Below, one piece after another: positions 1-8,527 of a stretch of 64,000 bases of DNA. Below the pieces are notes generated by a model. That model did not search any database and was not told the DNA's origin. It was given only the letters and a program-made list of their open reading frames with translations. Position 1 is the first letter of the stretch. Each line of letters starts with the position of its first letter. Source of the stretch: Novosphingobium colocasiae (GTDB lineage: Bacteria; Pseudomonadota; Alphaproteobacteria; Sphingomonadales; Sphingomonadaceae); NCBI RefSeq assembly GCF_014652555.1, contig NZ_BMZA01000008.1, positions 1-64,000 of the forward strand. Direction: 5' to 3'. The position numbers were made by a program, and so were the translations under genes.

Positions 1-75
1 TTCAAAACTCCAGCCGAAACTTTCAACCCGTTGCACTTCGGATGTGAATCCACACCCGCTTCGGTTATGTCATGA
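1..75 (+). CDS. 3' end of a gene entering from the left edge; possible IS30-type transposase tail
   Basis: Frame 1 is open from the first base and ends at a TGA (73-75) that overlaps the ATG of the next gene in an ATGA arrangement. The 24 visible residues begin FKTPAETFN. This resembles the last conserved piece of IS30-family transposases (a KTPAE-type motif after RPRK), but that reading rests on very few residues. In related conjugative modules a DUF2840 gene usually lies here, and I do not recognise that family in these residues. Confidence 0.3.
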   Translation, partial: FKTPAETFNPLHFGCESTPASVMS

Positions 76-608
76 CGACGTATTTCTCCGTGCTGGGAAT
101 TGGCATCGCGTCGTTCCTCCCTGTGCCGCTCCGGCTCGTCTGGAATGCGTCGGCCAGTGTCCCAGTAGGTCTCTACGATCTCGAACCCCCGCATGATCTT
201 CGCGTTGGTGATCTGGTCGCCGTGGCACCGTCGCGGCCGCTGGCGGATTTTACGGCGGCGCGCGGCTATCTCGGTCGGGGCGTGCCGCTGATGAAGCATG
301 TTGCGGCATTGCCGGGACAGACCGTCTGCCGGCTGACGAACACGATCACCATTGATGGCGTGGTCTTTGGCGAGGCGCTCGATCACGACCGCAAAGGACG
401 CGGATTGCCGGTTTGGCGGGGCTGTCGCCACATTTCCGCAGGCACTGTCTTCCTGATGAATTCCGCCGTGCGGGACAGTCTCGACGGCCGCTATTTCGGC
501 CCGGTACCGGCGCGCTCGATCATCGGACGAGCGACGCCAATCTACACGGATGAAACGGCCCGCGGCCAATTCGTCTGGCGCGCAAACGCCCACCAAACGG
601 CGCGCTGA
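72..608 (+). CDS. traF: TraF-like conjugative transfer signal peptidase (S26 family)
   Basis: Membrane-bound serine peptidase that in trb-type conjugation systems processes and cyclises the TrbC pilin. The 178-aa protein has one N-terminal hydrophobic segment. The catalytic serine motif is SVPVGLY at about residues 29-35, a form of the family SxPxG(L/I)Y. The general-base lysine lies in LMKHVAALPG at about 74-83, and the C-terminal end carries DGRYFGPV, typical of this family. It heads a plus-strand run with DUF736, a lytic transglycosylase and a relaxase, the usual order in integrative conjugative elements of alphaproteobacteria. No disabling change is visible, although its pilus operon downstream is broken. 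Confidence 0.85.
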   Translation: MTTYFSVLGIGIASFLPVPLRLVWNASASVPVGLYDLEPPHDLRVGDLVAVAPSRPLADFTAARGYLGRGVPLMKHVAALPGQTVCRLTNTITIDGVVFGEALDHDRKGRGLPVWRGCRHISAGTVFLMNSAVRDSLDGRYFGPVPARSIIGRATPIYTDETARGQFVWRANAHQTAR

Positions 609-676
609 CCGCCACCGCCCGGCCGCGCCGTTGCTCGCCAGTCGGAATTTGAACCTGCAACCCAAGGAGATTCTCC

Positions 677-1024
677 ATGCCACAGATCGGCACGTTCACT
701 GAAACGACGGACGGCTTTGTCGGACGCATCCATACCTTCGCCCATTGCCGCGAAATCGACATCGTGCATGCCGAACCATCCGATACCGACAATGCGCCGG
801 ACTATCGCGTTCACCTCCGCCACGCCGACGGCATGGAAGTCGGACCTGAGATCGGTGCGGGCTGGAAGCGCACAGGTGAACGCGCTGGCAACTTCATCGC
901 GCTGATCATTGACGATCCCGCTCTTCCGCAGCCCGTTCGCGCCAATCTGTTCCGCGACGGCGCCGATGGCATGTCCTGGTCGCTGCACTGGAATCGCCTT
1001 TCCAAGCGCGATGCACGGGATTGA
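677..1024 (+). CDS. DUF736 family protein of conjugative elements
   Basis: Small 115-aa soluble protein of the DUF736 family, found almost only in conjugative plasmids and ICEs of proteobacteria, next to traF and the relaxase. Biochemical role unknown. Family hallmarks visible are the start MPQIGTFTETTDGFVGRI, the central GPEIGAGWKRTGE and the ending SWSLHWNR. An AAGGAGAT ribosome site sits 6-7 bases before the ATG at 677. The length is normal for the family and no damage is seen. It confirms that the first 12 kb are conjugation-module DNA. Confidence 0.88.
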   Translation: MPQIGTFTETTDGFVGRIHTFAHCREIDIVHAEPSDTDNAPDYRVHLRHADGMEVGPEIGAGWKRTGERAGNFIALIIDDPALPQPVRANLFRDGADGMSWSLHWNRLSKRDARD

Positions 1025-1028
1025 TGCC

Positions 1029-1733
1029 ATGCGCCGCTCCGCACTCCTTTCCCTTTCCGGCCTGATTGGCTTCTGCCTCTTACCGACCGCCACGCTCGCG
1101 CAATCGGCTGCGGCCGAGCGCGCAATGCCCGGCGTTCCATTCGGCGAATTCATTGCCGAGGGCGCGTCGCGCTTTGCGATTCCTCCCGCCTGGCTGCACG
1201 CCATCATGCATGCGGAAAGTCGCGGCAAGCCTCGCGCCGTTTCGCCCAAGGGCGCAATGGGCCTCATGCAGATCATGCCTGCGACGTGGGATTATCTGCG
1301 CGCCCGACACCGATTGGGGGCGAATGCTTTCGACCCGCATGACAACATCATCGCGGGCGCTGGCTATATCCGCGAACTGTTCGATCGCTACGGATCGCCA
1401 GGCTGGATCGCTGCCTATAATGCCGGTCCCGGGCGCTATGAAGCTGCGCTCAGGGGCAGACCGTTGCCCGTTGAAACGCGTGCCTATGTCGCGGTGGTTT
1501 CACCTGCGATTGGCCAGGCTGATGCGGTAAATACGACCACGATTGCCATGGTCGATCGCTTTGCCTGGACACGTTCACCGATCTTCGTTGCACGCGCGGC
1601 GGCATCCAGCATGCCATCCACCGGGACCGCCGATCAGCAATTCGCCAAGCCTTCACAGGCCAGCGAACTTGCGGCTCAACCGCAACCGCATGGGCTGTTT
1701 GTAGCGCGGGCGGCGGGGGATGGTCTTCGATGA
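1029..1733 (+). CDS. Lytic transglycosylase (VirB1/TrbN-like, SLT domain)
   Basis: Periplasmic peptidoglycan-cleaving enzyme that opens the wall for the mating channel. I chose the ATG at 1029 because it gives a clean signal peptide (MRRSALLSL followed by a hydrophobic core ending near ATLAQ). The SLT domain spans about residues 45-150 of 234. It has the catalytic glutamate in HAESRGKPRAVSPKGAMGLMQ and the motifs IMPATW, NIIAGAGYI and AAYNAGPG. The C-terminal 80 residues are low-complexity and alanine rich. The gene starts 4 bases after DUF736, so it is probably co-transcribed with traF. Intact in this window. Confidence 0.87.
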   Translation: MRRSALLSLSGLIGFCLLPTATLAQSAAAERAMPGVPFGEFIAEGASRFAIPPAWLHAIMHAESRGKPRAVSPKGAMGLMQIMPATWDYLRARHRLGANAFDPHDNIIAGAGYIRELFDRYGSPGWIAAYNAGPGRYEAALRGRPLPVETRAYVAVVSPAIGQADAVNTTTIAMVDRFAWTRSPIFVARAAASSMPSTGTADQQFAKPSQASELAAQPQPHGLFVARAAGDGLR

Positions 1734-1964
1734 TCGCTGCATCCGCCCATCGCATCGCCTCGCACGATAGCGGAGGATCGGGGGAGACTGTCACCACGAC
1801 CGAAGGAGGGCAGGATAAAAGGGCGCACGTTGTGCCCCGGTCGGTTGGTTGCTTTTCCGAGGTTTTTGCGGCCTTCGCACACATTGCGCCGGGTATCGGC
1901 AAGGTGCTGAACCCATCTAACAGTCTGATTTTTCACCGTCATTTGCACATTGTCCGGTGCGCCG
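1734..1964 (+). other. Gap between transglycosylase and relaxase; possible oriT region
   Basis: About 230 bases with no convincing gene; an 81-codon open frame here has no recognisable protein. oriT sequences commonly lie directly before the relaxase gene. The stretch around 1819-1842 contains an imperfect inverted repeat (GGGCGCAC ... GTGCCCC), the only hairpin-like motif I noticed. The oriT assignment is positional inference only. Confidence 0.3.
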
Positions 1965-3729
1965 ATGGCCGATGACCGCGAGTTTCGCATCCGTCCCGGC
2001 CGCGTTCGTTCATCGGGTTCGCAGCGCGCACGGCCGTTCATCGCCCAGGCATTGGCAGCAGCCCAGCGAGCTGGCGGCGGCATCTCGCTGACCGGACGCA
2101 TCAAGTCTGGCCACACCTCGCGCTTCGGCCGCGGACAACGCGCCAGCATCCACGCTAACCGGCTCATCACCGCACGCACGCGCGGCGCCGTCGTCAAGGC
2201 ACGCATCGTTCGGCTCAAGGCGCGTAGCGCGCCGCTGGCGACCCATCTCGACTACCTGCGCCGCGAAGGCGTCACCCGCGATGGCGCGAAGGCCCGCCTG
2301 TTCGGCGCGGAGCCAGGCCACGTCAATGCTGCCGAGTTTGCAGAGCGCTGCAAGGACGATCGCCATCACTTCCGCTTCATCGTCTCACCTGACGACGCAC
2401 TGGAGATGGCGGATCTGAAAAGCTTCACCCGAGAACTGGTCGGTCAGATAGAAAGGGATCTCGGCTCCCGGCTCGATTGGGCCGCCGTCGACCATTGGAA
2501 CACCGAGCATCCTCATGTTCACCTGATCGTCCGCGGCGTGCGCGACGATGGGTACGATCTCGTCATTGCCCGGGACTACATCAAGGAAGGCATGCGGGAT
2601 CGGGCACGCGACCTCATCACGCAGGAACTGGGACCGCGGACCGATCTCGATATACGCCGTTCCCTCGATCAGCAGATCGGCGCCGAACGCTGGACCCAGC
2701 TCGATCGGCAACTGGTGCGCGATCGCCGCAGGAACGGTGTCATCGATGTGGCTCGGCTGCCGGGTGGTGAACCTGATCCGTTCCAGACGCTCAAGGTCGG
2801 GCGGCTCCGCAAGCTGGAAACCCTCGGCCTCGCGACGCAGATCGGTCCCGGCCAATGGAACATCGACGACAAGGCCGAAGCGACCTTGCGCGAAATCGGC
2901 GAACGCGGCGACATCATCAAGCGCATGCACCGGGCACTGACCGATCGGGGGGATCGAGCGCGCGTCGGCGAGTTACGTGCTGGCAGCCGAACATCTTGAC
3001 CAGCCGGTCGTCGGTCGCCTGGTGGCGCGCGGTCTCGACGATGAGCTGAGGGGCAGTGCCTTTGCCGTGGTCGACGGCCTTGATGGTCGTACCCATCACA
3101 TCAGGCTTTCCGACCTTGATGCGGCGGGCGACAGTGCGCCGGGCTCGATGGTCGAACTGCGCAGCTTTGACGATGCCCGCGGCGTTCGGCGCGTAGCCCT
3201 GGCCGTCCGGTCGGACCTCGACATCGACCGCCAGATCACGGCCTCTGGCGCGACCTGGCTGGACCGGCAAGCTATCGCCCGCGCGCCTGCCCCGATGTCC
3301 GACAGCGGTTTCGGCGGCGAAGTGCGCGAGGCTCTGGATCGCAGGGCCGAACATCTCATGAAGCAGGGCCTTGCCGTCCAGCGCGGCACTCAGGTCCGCT
3401 TTGCCAGCAATCTCATCGAGACGTTGCGGGGCCAGGAGATCGCGGCGGTAGGCGAGAAGCTCTCCGCCGAGACCGGCAAGCCCTTCAATCAGACCGGAGG
3501 CGGCGAATATGTCGCCGGCTCTTACCGGCAGCGTCTGGCGCTTGCTTCAGGCCGTTTCGCGATGCTCGACGATGGTCTCGGCTTCCAACTCGTGCCCTGG
3601 ACGCCCGCTCTCGAAAAGCACCTTGGTCGCCACGTCTCGGGCGTGGCCCGCGCCGACGGCGGCATCGACTGGAGCTTTGCCCGCAAACGCGGCCTCGGCC
3701 TCTCACCCACCCTCTCGAAAGGACTTTCC
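1965..3729 (+). pseudogene. VirD2-like relaxase (DUF3363 type), disrupted by a one-base frameshift
   Basis: DNA-nicking relaxase for conjugative transfer. I take ATG 1965 as the start (MADDREFRIRPGRVR); a TTG at 1950 is less likely. The first 344 codons contain the relaxase core: ATHLDYLRREGVTRDG, then HHFRFIVSPDD and the metal-binding histidine motif VDHWNTEHPHVHLIVRG at about residues 172-188. At 2947-2952 a run of six G shifts the frame, giving an early stop at 2997-2999. Removing one G restores DRGIERASASYVLAAEHLDQP and the rest of the DUF3363 domain in another frame through about residue 590. The second half has no stop before virD4 and is in frame with it. As written, the N-terminal product keeps the nicking domain but lacks the C-terminal half. 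It may be true decay, phase variation at the G run or a sequencing error. Confidence 0.85.
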
Positions 3730-5721
3730 ATGGCCGCCACCAAAATCCTCTGGGGCCAGATCATCGCCGTCTTCCTGATCGTGCTCACGACCACATGGGC
3801 TGCGACCGAATGGGTAGCCTGGCGCCTCGCATTCCAACCGGAACTGGGCAGCCCGTGGTTTCACCTCTTCGGCTTCCCGTTCTATCCGCCTCCCTCGTTC
3901 TTCTGGTGGTGGTATGGCTTCGATGCCTATGCCCCGGCCATCTTCATCGAAGGCGCCTATGTCGCGGCGTCTGGCGGCATCATCTCGGTCGCCGTTGCGA
4001 TCGCCATGTCGGTCTGGCGCGCACGCGAAGCGAAGAAGGTCGAGACTTACGGTTCGGCGCGCTGGGCGGAGCCGAATGAGGTTCGCGCAGCCGGTCTGCT
4101 CGGTCCGGACGGTGTGGTGCTCGGGCGTTTCCACCATGACTATCTGCGGCACGATGGACCGGAGCATTTGCTGTGCTTCGCCCCGACCCGGTCAGGCAAG
4201 GGCGTCGGCCTGGTCGTGCCGTCGCTGCTCGCATGGCCGGGCTCCGCCATCGTTCACGACATCAAGGGCGAGAACTGGCAACTCACCGCGGGTTTCCGGG
4301 CGCGTTTCGGGCGGGTGCTGCTGTTCGATCCGACGAATGCGAAATCGGCCGCCTACAACCCGCTGCTCGAAGTCCGGCGCGGCGAGTGGGAAGTGCGCGA
4401 CGTTCAGAACATTGCGGACATCTTGGTCGATCCCGAAGGCAGCCTCGAGAAGCGCAATCACTGGGAAAAGACCAGCCACGCCCTGCTGGTAGGCGCGATC
4501 CTCCACGTGCTTTACGCCGAAGCCGACAAGACGCTTGCCGGCGTCGCCGCTTTCCTTTCCGATCCCAGGAGGCCCATTGAATCGACCCTCGCCGCGATGA
4601 TGACGACGGCGCATCTGGGGAAGGACGGCCCGCATCCAGTCATCGCCAGCGCAGCCCGCGAGCTGCTCAACAAATCGGACAATGAGCGCTCGGGCGTGCT
4701 GTCCACGGCCATGTCCTTCCTTGGCCTTTATCGTGATCCGGTGGTCGCGGCAGTGACACGGCGCTGCGACTGGCGCATCACCGATATTGTCGGCGGGCAG
4801 CATCCGACGACGCTCTACCTCGTCATCCCGCCATCCGACATCAACCGTACCAAACCGCTCATCCGGCTCCTGCTCAATCAGATCGGGCGCCGTCTCACCG
4901 AGGATTTGCAGGCGAAGCGCGGGCGGCACCGGCTGCTCTTTATGCTGGACGAGTTTCCTGCCCTGGGCCGCCTCGACTTCTTCGAAAGCGCGCTTGCGTT
5001 CATGGCGGGCTACGGGCTGAAGAGTTTCCTGATCGCGCAGTCCCTGAACCAGATCGAAAAGGCTTACGGCCCCAACAATTCGATCCTCGACAACTGCCAC
5101 GTCCGTGTGAGTTTCGCGACCAACGACGAGCGCACCGCCAAGCGCGTATCGGACGCGCTTGGCACAGCCACCGAAATGAAGGCGATGCGCAACTATGCCG
5201 GGCACCGGCTCTCGCCCTGGCTCGGGCATTTGATGGTATCGCGTTCGGAGACAGCGCGCCCCTTGCTGACGCCGGGCGAGATCATGCAACTGCCACCCGC
5301 CGATGAAATCGTGATGGTCGCCGGCATTCCGCCGATCAGAGCCAAGAAGGCCCGCTATTACGAGGACGCGCGCTTCAAGGAACGGATCTTGCCGCCGCCC
5401 GCTTTGGCCGCTCCGAAGAACGTGCAGGCAGACGACTGGACGGGCTTGGCCCTGCCGCCAAAGATTGCGTCCGCTCCGGCAGCGCCGGTCGCAAGTGGTG
5501 AGGACGACGATACGACCGATTCCGAACGGCGGCAGCAGCCCGAGCTAAGTCTCAGCCAACCTGTCGAGAACCGGCAACCCGTCCAGAACGAGTTTGATCT
5601 CGATGGCGATCACACCGACGAGGATGACGATCTGGCCGCGCGCAATCAACGGCTGACCGGCATCATGCAGGGCGTGGCCCGGCAGGCATCACTCGACTTC
5701 GACGATGGCATGGAGATATGA
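3730..5721 (+). CDS. virD4: VirD4/TraG type IV coupling ATPase
   Basis: Inner-membrane coupling protein that links the relaxosome to the type IV channel. The start at ATG 3730 gives MAATKILWGQ and 663 aa, normal for the family, with GAAAGGA six bases upstream. There are transmembrane segments near residues 8-28, 50-70 and 75-95. Walker A is APTRSGKGVGL at about 154-164 and Walker B is LLFMLDEFPALGRL at about 412-425. Other family blocks are FDPTNAKSAAYNPL, RNHWEKTS and FLIAQSLNQIEKAYG. The tail is acidic and disordered. The upstream relaxase fragment is open in the same frame without a stop, so a fused product could be read by a ribosome already in that frame. Its stop overlaps the CopG gene start. 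Confidence 0.93.
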   Translation: MAATKILWGQIIAVFLIVLTTTWAATEWVAWRLAFQPELGSPWFHLFGFPFYPPPSFFWWWYGFDAYAPAIFIEGAYVAASGGIISVAVAIAMSVWRAREAKKVETYGSARWAEPNEVRAAGLLGPDGVVLGRFHHDYLRHDGPEHLLCFAPTRSGKGVGLVVPSLLAWPGSAIVHDIKGENWQLTAGFRARFGRVLLFDPTNAKSAAYNPLLEVRRGEWEVRDVQNIADILVDPEGSLEKRNHWEKTSHALLVGAILHVLYAEADKTLAGVAAFLSDPRRPIESTLAAMMTTAHLGKDGPHPVIASAARELLNKSDNERSGVLSTAMSFLGLYRDPVVAAVTRRCDWRITDIVGGQHPTTLYLVIPPSDINRTKPLIRLLLNQIGRRLTEDLQAKRGRHRLLFMLDEFPALGRLDFFESALAFMAGYGLKSFLIAQSLNQIEKAYGPNNSILDNCHVRVSFATNDERTAKRVSDALGTATEMKAMRNYAGHRLSPWLGHLMVSRSETARPLLTPGEIMQLPPADEIVMVAGIPPIRAKKARYYEDARFKERILPPPALAAPKNVQADDWTGLALPPKIASAPAAPVASGEDDDTTDSERRQQPELSLSQPVENRQPVQNEFDLDGDHTDEDDDLAARNQRLTGIMQGVARQASLDFDDGMEI

Positions 5722-6167
5722 TCGCCATGTCCCTCCGCAAAAAGAAGACCCAGATTTCCGTCTATCTCGATCCCGAAGTCATGACGATGCTGGCTGACTA
5801 TGCTGCTCGCCGCAATCAGTCGCAGTCACTGGTGGCCGAGGCTGCGATTGCTTCTTTCCTTTCGCCCGATGCTGCCGATCGCCGCGAGGCGGCACTGGCA
5901 AAACGTCTCGACCAAATCGATCGGCGAATGATGCGGATGGACCGAGATGTAGGGATAGCGGTGGAGACCCTGGCAGTCTTCATCCGCTTCTGGTTGGCGA
6001 CCACGCCGACCTTGCCCGAACCGGCGGCACAGGCCGCCCGGGCCAAAGCTGGCGAACGCTATGACGCTTTTGTCACCTCGCTCGGTCGTCGGCTCGCGAA
6101 AGGCCCCAAGTTGCGGCAGGAAATCCCGGAAGACGTGTCTTCCAGCGCTGGTGGTACAGAACGGTGA
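5718..6167 (+). CDS. CopG/ribbon-helix-helix family protein of the trb region
   Basis: A 149-aa protein with an N-terminal ribbon-helix-helix DNA-binding segment (KKKTQISVYLDPEVMTMLADYAARRNQSQSLVAEAAI, split over residues 7-43). A helical stretch with a hydrophobic segment near 80-92 follows, then a basic C-terminus. It lies between virD4 and trbB in many alphaproteobacterial ICEs and is often called a CopG-family regulator of the trb operon. The start overlaps the virD4 stop (ATGA); an internal ATG at 5727 is equally possible. Here a toxin-antitoxin pair separates it from trbB. Confidence 0.8.
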   Translation: MIAMSLRKKKTQISVYLDPEVMTMLADYAARRNQSQSLVAEAAIASFLSPDAADRREAALAKRLDQIDRRMMRMDRDVGIAVETLAVFIRFWLATTPTLPEPAAQAARAKAGERYDAFVTSLGRRLAKGPKLRQEIPEDVSSSAGGTER

Positions 6168-6176
6168 ACGAAGTTC

Positions 6177-6566
6177 TTACCTGGCCAGTTCGACCGCTAT
6201 CCCAAGATCGATCTCCGCCCATGCCGCGTCCGTTGTCAGGGCGATGGCCTTGAGTTCACCGGCCAGCGCAAGACAAGCCCGATCCCCCAAGGACAGACCC
6301 TTCGATCTGGTGATGTTGCGCATGGCCCCGGCGCGCAGAGCCTGCGGTGTGTCGAAATCGCGCACATCGAGGTCGAGATCGGACAGGCTTTCTTCAATGG
6401 AATCGGCGGGCACGCCGCGCTCGGTCAGTTTTGCCACGACCTCGGAGAGATTAACCGTGCTGATGCAGGCGTCGGCAAAGTGCGCCTCGACCGTCTCCGC
6501 CCCACGCTCACCCATCATCGCCGCCAGCAATGCCGAGGCATCGAGCACATAACGAACATCACTCAT
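6177..6566 (-). CDS. vapC: PIN-domain toxin (VapC-like ribonuclease)
   Basis: A 129-aa PIN-domain protein, probably an Mg-dependent RNase toxin of a type II toxin-antitoxin module. The conserved acidic residues are present: Asp near residue 9 in YVLDASALLA, Glu in NLSEVVAKL at about 42, Asp in LGDRACLAL at about 94, and Asp in ALTTDAAW. Its start overlaps the end of the AbrB-type antitoxin gene by eight bases, as in other pairs. It sits head-to-tail against the conjugation genes, on the opposite strand, with only nine bases after the copG stop. Confidence 0.88.
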   Translation of the reverse strand: MSDVRYVLDASALLAAMMGERGAETVEAHFADACISTVNLSEVVAKLTERGVPADSIEESLSDLDLDVRDFDTPQALRAGAMRNITRSKGLSLGDRACLALAGELKAIALTTDAAWAEIDLGIAVELAR

Positions 6567-6807
6567 GCTCGGATGCTTGCCTGCGCTCAGCGATCAATTC
6601 GTCAGAGAGGCTGATCCCGGCAGGAATATGCGCGCGCAGGCGCGCCTGCACCCGGCTCAGCGCATTGTGCACGGGCCGCACATGCAACTCGCCATCGACG
6701 ATGCGCAACAAGACCGGGTCGCCATCGGCGAGGCCGAGGGCACGCCGAATGTCGGCCGGAACCTGCAACCGACCTCCGCTCACCAATTTGCCTCGTTGCG
6801 CATTCAT
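6559..6807 (-). CDS. vapB: AbrB/MazE-type antitoxin paired with the PIN toxin
   Basis: An 82-aa protein with an N-terminal SpoVT/AbrB swapped-hairpin DNA-binding domain (KLVSGGRLQVPADIRRALGL at residues 7-26, then DGDPVLLRIVDGELHVRP). An acidic C-terminal tail probably wraps the toxin. Such antitoxins neutralise the partner and repress their own promoter. It is the first gene of the two-gene operon, followed by the PIN toxin with an eight-base overlap. The A/T-rich stretch upstream (about 6815-6860) is the likely promoter and operator. The pair may stabilise the element. Confidence 0.85.
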   Translation of the reverse strand: MNAQRGKLVSGGRLQVPADIRRALGLADGDPVLLRIVDGELHVRPVHNALSRVQARLRAHIPAGISLSDELIAERRQASEHE

Positions 6808-7211
6808 GTAGCATGTCCTGACATTGTACAGATGCTGCCTATCTATACATTTTTTGCAGAGTTGGCAATTGAACTTGCGCGGGGGTCATCGTGCCATTCA
6901 ATCCTCTACCCTCCACGGGCTGCGAACGAACGGCAGCGAGCCTTGATGCCGGTTACAACGGTCACGAAGGGGCTTTGTGACCGTCATAACGTCCATTTTG
7001 GCGGCGGGCAGGCGAAATGGTGCGGACAGCATATGCTTCCGTTTTGACCAACGAGGCGAACCCTGCCTGACGCCGGAACTCCGCCGTTTCCCTGTATTTG
7101 CACGCCACGCTTCTACTACGACCGAAACCTGTTGAACCGGGCAAATTTCTGGCTCTCTTAATCATCCCCAAGCCGGGGAGCGCCTGTTCTCCCCGCTGAA
7201 ACGGGGACCCA
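6808..7211. other. 404-bp gap between the antitoxin gene and trbB
   Basis: No convincing gene. The left part is A/T-rich compared with the surroundings and likely holds the antitoxin promoter. A TGTACA...TATACA pair at about 6826-6850 is a candidate operator. The right 45 bases before trbB contain three overlapping hairpins, listed separately. The middle (about 6880-7140) shows nothing I can name. Confidence 0.5.
7166..7206 (+). promoter_or_regulatory. Overlapping hairpins covering the trbB ribosome-binding region
   Basis: Three GC stems share arms. CCCC (7166-7169) pairs with GGGG (7175-7178). GGGGAG (7175-7180) pairs with CTCCCC (7189-7194). CCCCG (7191-7195) pairs with CGGGG (7202-7206). 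The last arm is the only plausible Shine-Dalgarno sequence for the trbB ATG at 7212. The stems are mutually exclusive in neighbouring pairs, which would suit a translational or attenuation switch. The regulatory role is inferred from geometry. Confidence 0.4.
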
Positions 7212-8198
7212 ATGGCGGCTTCACACCATAATTCGCAAAGGTCGGTACGCGGCGCGCGCATGCTGCGCACGGCGCTCGGTCCCGCCATCGCCCGCCTGCT
7301 CGAAGACCCCTCAGTCGTCGAAGTCATGCTCAATCCCGACGGACGGCTCTGGGTCGACCGCCTGTCGGAAGGACTCTCCGATACCGGCGAGCATCTGTCT
7401 CCCGCCGACGGCGAACGCATCGTTCGCCTGGTCGCGCACCATGTCGGCGTCGAAGTTCATGCCAACGCGCCGCGCGTATCCGCCGAGCTTCCCGAAACGG
7501 GGGAGCGGTTCGAGGGCCTGCTCCCACCTGTCGTCGCCGCGCCCACCTTCGCCATCCGCAAACCTGCCGTCGCGGTCTTTACGCTCGCTGACTATGTGGC
7601 GGCCGGGATCATGGCGAGCGATCAGGCCGAGGCCTTGCGCTCAGGCGTTGCCACCCGCTGGAATATCCTGGTCGCGGGCGGCACCTCGACCGGCAAGACC
7701 ACGCTCACCAACGCGCTCCTGGCCGAAGTCGCGAAGACCGACGATCGCGTCGTCATCATCGAAGATACGCGCGAGCTGCAATGCACCGCGCCGAACCTCG
7801 TCGCCATGCGCACCAAGGACGGTGTCGCATCACTGTCCGAGTTGGTGCGTTCGTCGCTCCGTCTTCGCCCCGACCGCATTCCGGTCGGCGAGGTGCGCGG
7901 GAGCGAAGCCCTCGATCTCCTCAAAGCCTGGGGCACCGGACATCCCGGCGGGATCGGGACGATCCACGCTGGCAGCGCCATCGGCGCGCTCCGACGGATG
8001 GAGCAACTCATCCAGGAAGCCGTCGTAACCGTGCCCCGCGCGCTGATCGCGGAAACCATCGATCTCATCGCCGTCCTCGCCGGCCGCGGTGCCTCTCGCC
8101 GCCTGGTCGAACTCGCCCGCGTCGAGGGCCTGGGGCCGGACGGTGACTACCACGTCACTCCCATCATCCCTCAGCCTGAAGAAGGAGCCTGCCAATGA
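7212..8198 (+). CDS. trbB: TrbB conjugal transfer ATPase (VirB11 family)
   Basis: Hexameric cytoplasmic ATPase powering pilus biogenesis and DNA transfer. It is 328 aa long, normal for TrbB. Walker A is [11 protein letters not shown] at about residues 155-165. Asp box: [12 protein letters not shown]. Walker B region: [18 protein letters not shown]. His box: [14 protein letters not shown]. The N-terminal domain runs about 20-120. Its stop overlaps trbC. Apparently intact, so the operon's damage begins in trbE. Confidence 0.93.
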   Translation: MAASHHNSQRSVRGARMLRTALGPAIARLLEDPSVVEVMLNPDGRLWVDRLSEGLSDTGEHLSPADGERIVRLVAHHVGVEVHANAPRVSAELPETGERFEGLLPPVVAAPTFAIRKPAVAVFTLADYVAAGIMASDQAEALRSGVATRWNILVAGGTSTGKTTLTNALLAEVAKTDDRVVIIEDTRELQCTAPNLVAMRTKDGVASLSELVRSSLRLRPDRIPVGEVRGSEALDLLKAWGTGHPGGIGTIHAGSAIGALRRMEQLIQEAVVTVPRALIAETIDLIAVLAGRGASRRLVELARVEGLGPDGDYHVTPIIPQPEEGACQ

Positions 8199-8527
8199 AT
8201 GCGCCTGTCCGTCGTCCCTATCGCCGCCTGACAACGGCCCTGTCCGCGATCATCCTCACCACCGTCATGGCGCCCGCCGCCCACGCTTCGGGCTCGTCCA
8301 TGCCCTGGGAAGCCCCGCTGCAATCCATCCTTCAGTCGATCGAAGGCCCGGTAGCCAAGATCATCGCGGTGATCATCATCATCACCACGGGCCTGACGCT
8401 GGCGTTCGGCGACACGTCAGGCGGTTTCCGCCGGCTGATCCAGATCGTCTTCGGTCTCTCGATCGCATTTGCCGCGTCGAGCTTCTTCCTCTCGTTCTTC
8501 TCGTTCGGCGGCGGTGCGCTCGTCTGA
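8195..8527 (+). CDS. trbC: TrbC conjugative pilin precursor
   Basis: 110-aa major pilin of the conjugative apparatus, a VirB2 homologue. It has a long N-terminal leader ending near AAHASG at residues 28-33, a mature N-terminus SSMPWEAPLQ and two hydrophobic segments (about 53-72 and 80-103). The leader should be removed by signal peptidase and the product processed further by TraF. The ATG overlaps the trbB stop and its own TGA overlaps the trbD start. Length and layout are normal. Confidence 0.87.
   Translation: MNAPVRRPYRRLTTALSAIILTTVMAPAAHASGSSMPWEAPLQSILQSIEGPVAKIIAVIIIITTGLTLAFGDTSGGFRRLIQIVFGLSIAFAASSFFLSFFSFGGGALV

Noticed and set aside
1730..1975. 81-codon frame between transglycosylase and relaxase
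   Set aside because: No family, poor start context, and it spans the expected oriT region.
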